This document shows positions 57,076 to 64,000 of a stretch of 64,000 nt of DNA, in pieces. This stretch comes from Sepiola atlantica. Its lineage: Eukaryota; Mollusca; Cephalopoda; Sepiida; Sepiolidae. The stretch is from positions 104,881,083 to 104,945,082 of the forward strand of contig OY744532.1 in the NCBI GenBank assembly GCA_963556195.1, in the 5' to 3' direction. The notes beneath the pieces are model-generated. The model was given only the letters and a program-made list of their open reading frames with translations, searched no databases and was not told where the DNA came from. The first letter of the stretch is position 1, and each line of letters begins with the position of its first letter. Made by a program: the position numbers and the translations under genes.

Positions 57076-57357
57076 TTTATGGAAGTCACTCCAGACAAAG
57101 CATGAAGCCACTTGATGTTAGGAGCTAAAAAAATACTACTTCAAGGTCAAAAACCAACCAACGATAAGTGCTAGATGAGTAGATTCTGACCCCGAAAACA
57201 GCAATTCTTCCTTGTTTGTCAGAAACATCGGTCATAGAATGTGAGGACTAAAAGAGAAAATAAGGGGATGACATGACCAGAAATCGAACCCGAAACTTTG
57301 TTCTGTTCTGTTCTGTTCTGTTCTGTTCAAGGTTCTACCAATTGAGCTATTTGAACC
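57068..57357 (-). mobile_element. SINE family B with tRNA head and (CAGAA)n
   Basis: The minus-strand head GGTTCAAATAGCTCAATTGG followed by TAGAACC is an excellent box A region. CGGGTTCGATTTCTGG is box B. Between them, where the anticodon arm would be, lie about five to six CAGAA units. The ~210-bp body includes TTTTAGTCCTCACATTC, CACTTATCGTTGG and CATCAAGTGGCTTCATGCTT. No acceptor-stem complement follows box B, so it is not a tRNA gene. Confidence 0.75.
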
Positions 57358-57360
57358 TTC

Positions 57361-58555
57361 TTTTGTAAATGCAGCTGAAATTATTACTTTGACAAAATAA
57401 TTATAGATTTGGTGTGACGTCATTAATTATGATTTATGCCATGTTTCAAAACATGAATTCAAACATAAGCGATAATAGAAAATAAATAAACTTTTAGATT
57501 TTAGATACATTATCTAACCTTTTATATAGAGAGATATAGAATATATAGAATATATATAGAGAGAGAGATCTAGATATATAAAGATCGAGAAAGGGAGAAA
57601 GAGAGAGGCAGAAAGACAGAGAGACGAAGAAGAGTTATGTGCTAAATGCTTAATATACCAACATTCTTCACTTACATTTTATCATATTAAAAAAAAAGAA
57701 AAAATGATTCTTTGATTTAGTTTTGAAAAAAACATGGCGCGGATAGAATCGCCACTACACACTCGATTTTTTTTTAAATCGGATACTTTCCCAAACTAAA
57801 CAATTCTAACATTTGTAAAGTTGACTTTTAAAATGACACTTATGAGAACAATCGGATTGATATATTTTAAGTTTTAAGAGTTTCCTGTTTTATGTGAGTT
57901 ACTTAGAGGCTGAAGCACGTAGATATTCGGCACACAGTGGGTAACGTAGAGATTCGTAACTACTTCCATTGTCTTCCACGGAGAATTTAATACGTATGAA
58001 ATAACTTTCATCAAAAAAGGATATATTTTATGTTATAGGTTATTTTAGGTTAGGAGGGCACTTAGAGATTTAGGACCACTTTCATTGTCTTCTTCAGAAC
58101 ATTTTATACATAAATTTAAATTCCATCAAAATAGTTTTAAGGGGTTTTATGTTCTCATAGCCCCCTTTAGAAGTGCACTTGAAGATTTGGGAAGACTACT
58201 ATTATGTTCCCTTCTTAATTTTAGATAAGAATATACTTTGTTGTGGACCTGGGTAAGGCTGAATGAATGACACAGGAACACATGGTTTAAATGAACAAAG
58301 GTATATATTATATAATACAAAGAAAGAGATACAAGATGTGCTCTCAACCGACATTGCCGGTTTGCTTGGGAAGAAGAGAACAAGTGTCACGTGCTTCCCG
58401 TATTTATAAGGTGGACGAGTCCATTAGTTCTCTGTAGGTAGGTACGGCACCATAACACACGTTTAGATTTTATTCTTTGGATTTATATTCTCTAACCTTT
58501 CTTTTATAAGGAACACAAAAACATACACATACATACGTACATTAAGCTTCGGAAT
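57361..58555. other. No recognisable gene
   Basis: A GA-rich tract lies at 57528-57630. Two loosely similar ~150-bp stretches near 57900-58040 and 58040-58180 share CACTTAGAGATT-like and CATTGTCTTC phrases, which may be an old duplication. Confidence 0.35.
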
Positions 58556-58559
58556 TTTT

Positions 58560-58806
58560 AGATGGGGGTTGATAATTCGTAGAATTTGGTATATATTGGA
58601 ACTACTGTTCTCATCTTGGATGTTTTTATCACAACGTTTCGGCCGATTTAACCTCCGGCCATTCTTCAGGTGTACTTTATCGAACTCAGAAAGATTCCCA
58701 AGTTGGACAAAGTACAAAATGAAGGTCGGAGGTTACATCGACCGAAACGTTGTGATGAAAACACCCAAGATGAGAACTGTAATCCGAATATACCAAATTC
58801 TACGTA
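58560..58806. mobile_element. Fold-back element, family M2, copy 1
   Basis: The left arm carries GTAGAATTTGGTATAT, GTTCTCATCTTGG, TATCACAACGTTTCGGCCG and AACCTCCG. The right arm is its inverse at 58723-58803. The loop of ~55 bp includes TATCGAACTCAGAAAGATTC. No coding capacity. Confidence 0.8.
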
Positions 58807-58817
58807 CATACATTAAG

Positions 58818-58818
<1 letters not shown>

Positions 58819-58859
<41 letters not shown>

Positions 58860-58898
58860 AGAGAGAGAGAGAGAGAGGGGAGAGAAAGAGGGGGGTAT
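58819..58898. repeat. (TA)n(GA)n microsatellite
   Basis: 37 bp of TA and ~40 bp of GA-rich sequence just beyond the fold-back element. Confidence 0.95.
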
Positions 58899-59860
58899 AT
58901 AACAGTTTTTTGAGTTATTTAATTACGAATCTAGTCTCTATTTACTTGCCTCTCTACGAGGCTAGTGTTAGTGTTAGTCGTAAGGACGGTTTTTAATGTG
59001 GGGAAAATTCAGCTCCCCCAAAAGGGGTACTCCGGATAGGAACAAAATATGCAATTGCCTTAGTATAGAAGAATCACTAACCGAGAACAGAAAAGATTAG
59101 GTGTAATATCAGTTCGTATACTTAAGTCATGTCATTAAAAAAAATTATTATTCGTAATCTCTTCGAATTAATATTTGATAAAAACTGTAATTTTCGACAG
59201 AATCAAGGCATTGATAATCTGCGTATTGAGCAAAGAAAAGATTTGCAAATGGCATTGGTATTTATGTAACATATTAAGTTTTATTGTGAGATTTTAAAAG
59301 TTGGACGTAAATAGCATTCAACCTTACACACTAAACTTTTATTCTGATTAGTTGATATCCACTTGTTACTTGTTGTACCATATTATTGGTACTTTGCTAC
59401 AGTTTATTTTTTAAGTATGTTGTCCTAGCCAGTGGTAATATGAAAACAGTCTTCAGTCATGGACGAAACATCGAAATCAGCCAGGGAAACAACTCATAAT
59501 TTTAATTAGAGATTATATAACTGTTGTCGTCCTTACAGCTCAAAATGTATTTGTTTTTCTTCATAAGTTAAAACATAAACGTAGTTTCAGATATGTGTTC
59601 ACATACGCTGTATCTGTTTTCATTAGTTATTTCTTATGTAAATTCTTATATGCTTACCACTGGATGTAATTTCATGTCATATTCTTGACATACTCTGGTG
59701 AAATAGTCAATGGAACCCTAACAAGTACTACAACACGGGGTCAGAGTGGACCTGGGAGTAATTGTTTGATAAAGGGGTGACTCAAAACTCACCAATGCCC
59801 GAGTGTAGTTTAAAGACATGCCAAGGAGATGGTACTAAAGACGTTTAGTAGTAGTACTAC
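58899..59860. other. No recognisable feature
   Basis: TCTTCAGTCATGGACGAAAC near 59449 recalls the SINE A core. No complete element is seen. Confidence 0.3.
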
Positions 59861-59861
59861 T

Positions 59862-59869
59862 ACTACAAC

Positions 59870-59913
<44 letters not shown>
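59862..59913 (+). repeat. (GTA)n microsatellite
   Basis: About 13 GTA units, preceded by TACTACTACTACAACTAG, so the two parts form a small palindrome. Confidence 0.93.
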
Positions 59914-61559
59914 TATAGAGGGATACCAACTGCAGTAAATTTGGTAGTAGAAGTCACTATCTCATATCAAGAACCTTTGTATAGAAGAAGTTTGGAAAAT
60001 CGATAGGGATCATCTAAGAGTGAATATGGTATTTTGGTGAGAGTGTGTAGTGTTGGGTATGCCTAAAAGTTTTTTAGAATTTTTTATGGCTATCGACGTT
60101 ACTCTCCTCATAAATTAGTTGGGCTTCATTCCTAAGGCAAAATAATGAAGTTTATGATTATTGTTTCGGTTTAAAAACAAGCTTGTTGTGAATGTATATT
60201 TTTCCTTAAATGAAATAACATTTAGACTGCGTTCTATATGTGTACATATGTCCGGAAATCCTTGGTTTCCGAGTTATCAGCTATTGAAATAAATACTGGT
60301 GAACGATCTTAATTGCAAAACATCTAATACGGACAATGCGCGCAATAATGCACTGTTATTTGTACATACGGCATAGATGAAAAGTATCTCCGCAATAGGA
60401 TTACAGGTAATATAAGATTACACTTGGCGCAATCACATATAATAAGAATACGATGAAAAATAACAACAAACAAATATGAAAGCCGTAGGACTCAGAGAAA
60501 TATGTAAGCGTCATGATTTGCAAGGGCTCATTTGATAGCCAACATGGGGATAGGTGGGGATTCTACAAATGTTGACTTTTCTTATGTCAGGTAACAGAAT
60601 ACAACAGACCAAGTACAGTTAAATGCATATGATCAGATCAAATCAAAGACCAGACAAAGGAAACAATGGACGACAAAAGAAATTAAAATAGTAATGAAGT
60701 GGTATTACAAGAGCGACCCTCACACAAAAAGGCTTCTTTATAGAACATAAACCGGAGGTTATGCCATCGATTTTACAAACATCAAGTCTAACACAGACAA
60801 GAGATGATAAACTAATGCTAGCTGCAATTTCCTGTCGTTCTACTATGATCCGCGCTTTTGGTTAGCTGATTTATAATCCTTCCAAGTAAAAAGAGCAATT
60901 ACTCTGTCAACATTGTAATACTTTGAAGTTTTATACAAATGGCAAGAAGCTCAGCGTATGCGATAGATCAGTCTTTTGAACAACGCCCCACAAATACCGC
61001 GTAAAATTGCCATTGAATTAGATCAGTTACCGTACAAGTGAGATTGGACATCAAAGGACGATAACTTCGTCGTTTTCATTTGGCCAACGACACAAAAGCT
61101 ATACGTCGATGGTTTAGATTTCTGTTTATAGTCAGTTTTCTCCGTTGCATGGGTTTGACCAACGACCCTACTTACGAAGCCGTTCTCTTTGGTAAGTACC
61201 GCGGCGGACTTTCTCCAGTTTAATCAACCAGTCAGATTATCAACGTTAATTGAATTCATGTTAATTACTACAGCTCCAGTATATTTCACCTCTCCGGCCA
61301 CAACGCCCTTCGGAAATAGTGCGTAAGGCGATTCTGGGAGTCATAAGGTCAGATTGTTTCATCAAACAGAATGACCCGGGCATATAACGGAAAAGCACAG
61401 CGGTTGCTAATGAAGATAGGCGTGGAGTCTCTTGTGGCCCGAATCGCCATTTTTCAGCAAAGGGGTCAGAGTCCCCTGGATACCGATTAGACACAATTGC
61501 CTCTTTTCGATAATTTTAGATTTCCATCAAGATTATTTCAGTGGATTTGAATATCCAAG

Positions 61560-61560
<1 letters not shown>
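59914..61560. other. No recognisable feature
   Basis: Longest stretch without a placed repeat. A 77-codon minus-strand frame at 61261-61494 has normal composition but no motif that I know. Confidence 0.3.

Positions 61561-61561
<1 letters not shown>

Positions 61562-61633
<72 letters not shown>
61562..61633. repeat. (TA)n microsatellite
   Basis: 72 bp of TA just before a fold-back element. Confidence 0.97.
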
Positions 61634-61637
<4 letters not shown>

Positions 61638-61653
61638 TTATAATTTTTCAGAA

Positions 61654-62420
61654 TTTTTTAGATGGAGGTTGATAATTTGTAGAATTTGTTATATTCGGAC
61701 TACTGTTCTCATCTTAGGTGTGTTTATCACATTGTTTCGACCGATGTAACCTCCTACCTTCTTCAGGTGTACCTTTTCGAACTCAGAGATCTTTCTGTCG
61801 AACTCGGGAATCTGGACGAAATTTGAAACGCGAATTGCGAATTACTGCAGACTTCTTCCCAGTCATGTTATTGATCTACCTTCCACAAATTAAAGTGTTA
61901 CACAAGGTCGGAAAGTGGGATTTGATGAGTCAGCACCCTGGAGGTAGAGCATCTATTACCTTTTATAATGTCCTGGGCAGCCCCGTCGGCATTCCCCGGT
62001 AGGGGTGCCTCAGGCAATTAGCAATAAACTAACCCATTCTCAAAGGGTGAGAAGGCAAAGCCGAGGAGGTTGGACTTTCTAAAACTGCACATGACAAACC
62101 CATAGACCGGCGGAAATCAAGCCTCGAAGGCGAAGACAATACCGGTCTATGAGGTGCAGTATTCATCGGAACAGATACTACATTTTGATCTTGGCTAAAA
62201 GGCCGAGAAAGTCATGGTAGAGTGAACGAGAGCGTGCTATCCCCGTGGATTAATAACGGGTTCCGTTCGAAATTCCGTCCAGATTCCCGCGTTCGACAGA
62301 AAGATTCCCGAGTTCGACAAGGTACCCCTGAAAAAGGTCAGAGGTTACATCGGCGGAAACGTTGTGATAAAAACAATCAAGTTGAGAACAGTAGTCCGAA
62401 TATACCAAATTCTACATATA
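61654..62420. mobile_element. Fold-back element, family M2, copy 2, split by a U2-headed SINE
   Basis: The left arm (61654-61840) and right arm (62245-62420) are inverse copies sharing GTAGAATTTG, GGACTACTGTTCTCA, GTTTATCACA and TCTGTCGAACTCGGGAATCT. The arms are longer than in copy 1. The centre is occupied by the SINE at 61871-62209. Confidence 0.82.
61871..62209 (-). mobile_element. U2-headed SINE with target-site duplication
   Basis: The minus-strand copy starts exactly at TTCTCGGCC, matching U2 nucleotides 6-14, followed by TTTTAGCCAAGATC and TGTAGTATCTGTTCC. The body carries GCCTGAGGCACCCCTACC and GGGGAATGCCGACGGGG, and the copy ends in a shortened tail (GGTAGATCAA). AGTCATGTTA at 61861-61870 and AGTCATGGTA at 62210-62219 bound it, a 10-bp direct repeat with one mismatch. 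This is the strongest evidence that the family moved by retroposition. Confidence 0.82.
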
Positions 62421-62424
62421 TAAC

Positions 62425-63055
62425 AAGCCGCGCATGCGTGGCCCTCCTCTGTATGTGACTCGATGTGGCGAGTGTAAAATGCAATACATTTGGGCAATTT
62501 GGGGCATTTTTGACCCCCCCCCCTTTGACCCCCTGGAGGCGCGAACCAGAATTTTTCTGAGGTCAAGGATGCTCATTGTATATCCAGAACAATTGCCTCT
62601 ACATTTTTGCCAAGTTTCAGAAAAATTGAATGGATGGATCAAACGTTATGGGTGATAAGGGTCATTTTTGCCATTTTGGTGGGTTTTGACCCCCTGGAGG
62701 CGCGAACCAGATTTTTTCCAAGGTTAGCGATACTTATTTTCTATTAGGAACAATTGCCTCCACAGTTTGCTTAAGTTTCAGAGAAATTGAATGGATGGAT
62801 GAAAAGTTATTGGGAAAAAATGTCATTTTCGGCCATTTCGGGGCCTTTTGACCCCCTGGGGGGCTAACCAGATTATTTTTCAAAAATCGGAGAATGTCAC
62901 TTTCTAACCTGACCAAAGTTACAACTTCATGCAAAATTTCAGAGAAATTCAATGGATGGTTGCGGAGAAAAATCTGGACAGACGGACAGACGGACAGACG
63001 GACGAAAATGCATCAAAACATAGGTCCCCCGATTTTATAAATCGGAGGACCAATT
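62425..63055 (+). repeat. ~640-bp interspersed repeat with three internal ~162-bp units, copy 2
   Basis: Partner of 24205-24845. Units begin near 62523, 62687 and 62848. It ends with (GGACAGAC)n and GGTCCCCCGATTT / AAATCGGAGGACC, a terminal inverted repeat that is clearer here than in copy 1. The left end touches the fold-back arm. Confidence 0.82.
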
Positions 63056-63134
63056 ATTAATATTACAATGTGATATAATATATTGTGTATATATTTTAAT
63101 TTTTTACTTTAACAGTAATCAAAACGCCAATAGA

Positions 63135-63405
63135 GCTTCGTAGAAAAGTATGAAAATCTATTCACGGCAATTAAGCTACACAGAGGCATCCGCGTTTTAT
63201 CCCCGTAAGGAATCGCCAAGCTGAGTGCACAGATTTGTTTGTTACTATTTGTTTTTTATGTATGCACGTGGTGTTTAGTCTAGCTAACTAACCAATCAGA
63301 TTCGTTGATATTTCTCTCCCAGTTAACTTTGCCCATGTTTATTTTTTCAGGTGGTTCAATAAATTCTTATGAAAGTGTTCTACTACTTGAGGAGTTATGT
63401 ATTAT
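63135..63405 (-). mobile_element. Penelope-like element 3' fragment
   Basis: Shares GGCAATTAAGCTACACAGAG, CCGCGTTT-ATCCCCG and CTAACTAACCAATCAGATT with 44395-44540. By position in the better copy this is the 3' UTR. No coding part remains. Confidence 0.6.
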
Positions 63406-63497
63406 TGTTACATGTATATACACATATAATAGTATAAGCCGAAATGATGTATAGTGCATATATTGTCAGTATTTACTTCAACAGTGTTCAATACGTC

Positions 63498-63510
63498 TAT
63501 CGATCTATCC

Positions 63511-63584
<74 letters not shown>

Positions 63585-63605
63585 TACTATCTCTCTCTCT
63601 CTCTC

Positions 63606-63658
<53 letters not shown>
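63498..63658. repeat. (ATCT)n(CT)n(TA)n compound microsatellite
   Basis: ATCT units, CT, TA, a short link, CT and 48 bp of TA. Confidence 0.96.
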
Positions 63659-63662
<4 letters not shown>

Positions 63663-64000
63663 AAAATGCAAGATATATCATAAAATGAACTGTCAGTTAA
63701 CGACAAGATTAAATACAGGAATAAATCATCAAGAAACGAGAGATTTTACCGGTTTCATTCGAATCAACGAACGTTTTCGGAAAAAGTGAAGATTTTAAAT
63801 GTATTCGATAACGGAAGAAACATAGGAAGAAGAAGAACGCAGAATGGGATGTCATTGGCACGTGTTTAACTATTTAAAAAAAAGGAATAATGAGACGCGT
63901 GCGGCAGGGACCTTAAAATGGGGAAAATAAATTTAAAAAAAGGAAAATATGGATAAAATGTAGTAAAAAAGAATAGTTACTTCAACCATGATCGCAGTTT
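63659..64000. other. No recognisable feature
   Basis: AT-rich and purine-rich sequence to the window end. Confidence 0.35.

Noticed and set aside
57265..57357. tRNA gene on the minus strand
   Set aside because: The pentanucleotide run replaces the anticodon arm, there is no acceptor-stem partner, and a SINE body follows.
61261..61494. 77-codon minus-strand gene
   Set aside because: Normal composition but no motif, start context, splice or neighbour support.

Overview
This is repeat-dominated nuclear DNA from an animal, and I find no intact protein-coding gene in it. The evidence is non-LTR retrotransposon pieces of at least two families, an RTE-type reverse transcriptase end, a Penelope-type GIY-YIG remnant, a Helitron replication-protein pseudogene, solo LTRs, tRNA-headed SINEs, fold-back (MITE-like) elements, long (TA)n microsatellites and minisatellites. 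A marine invertebrate, perhaps a mollusc, fits this mixture. That is inference; nothing here fixes the species.

Positions 1-9 kb are a mosaic of recently duplicated blocks. An A block (1-846) returns at 5269-6113. A C block (2267-3245) returns at 6613-7058 and 7932-8960. An E block (7265-7930) returns at 10370-10917. Tandem copies of a SINE whose head matches the 5' end of U2 snRNA lie between the blocks. A broken Helitron Rep domain follows at 9 kb. From 11.6 to 17.6 kb the window is almost entirely arrays: a nested fold-back (11.6-12.9 kb), a ~178-bp satellite (12.9-13.75 kb), a ~53-bp array related to the U2-SINE body, 45/51-bp, ~36-bp and ~96-bp arrays, and a 15-bp minisatellite.

From 18.2 kb onward the texture changes. 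More than 30 long (TA)n arrays appear, and none occurs before that point. Many sit at the 3' end of a LINE, SINE or Penelope remnant or beside a fold-back element. This half holds LINE fragments (17.6, 19.4, 33-35.5, 48.2, 49.4, 52.4 kb), an RTE fragment (23.2 kb), a Penelope GIY-YIG fragment (44.4-45.1 kb), solo LTRs (33.9, 36.5, 55.8 kb), three tRNA-SINE families, and further U2-headed SINEs (20.8, 37.7, 54.6, 61.9 kb).

The most interesting item is the U2-headed SINE family. About 35 nt of U2, including stem-loop I and the branch-site pairing region, is followed by a shared ~300-bp non-U2 body. One copy sits inside a fold-back element and is bounded by a 10-bp near-perfect direct repeat. 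Several nested insertions can be read directly: a solo LTR and a tRNA-SINE inside one LINE, an LTR with a paralogous empty site in the same window, and an LTR inside an (AAT)n array. Coordinates of repeat edges were read by eye and may be off by a few to tens of bases.
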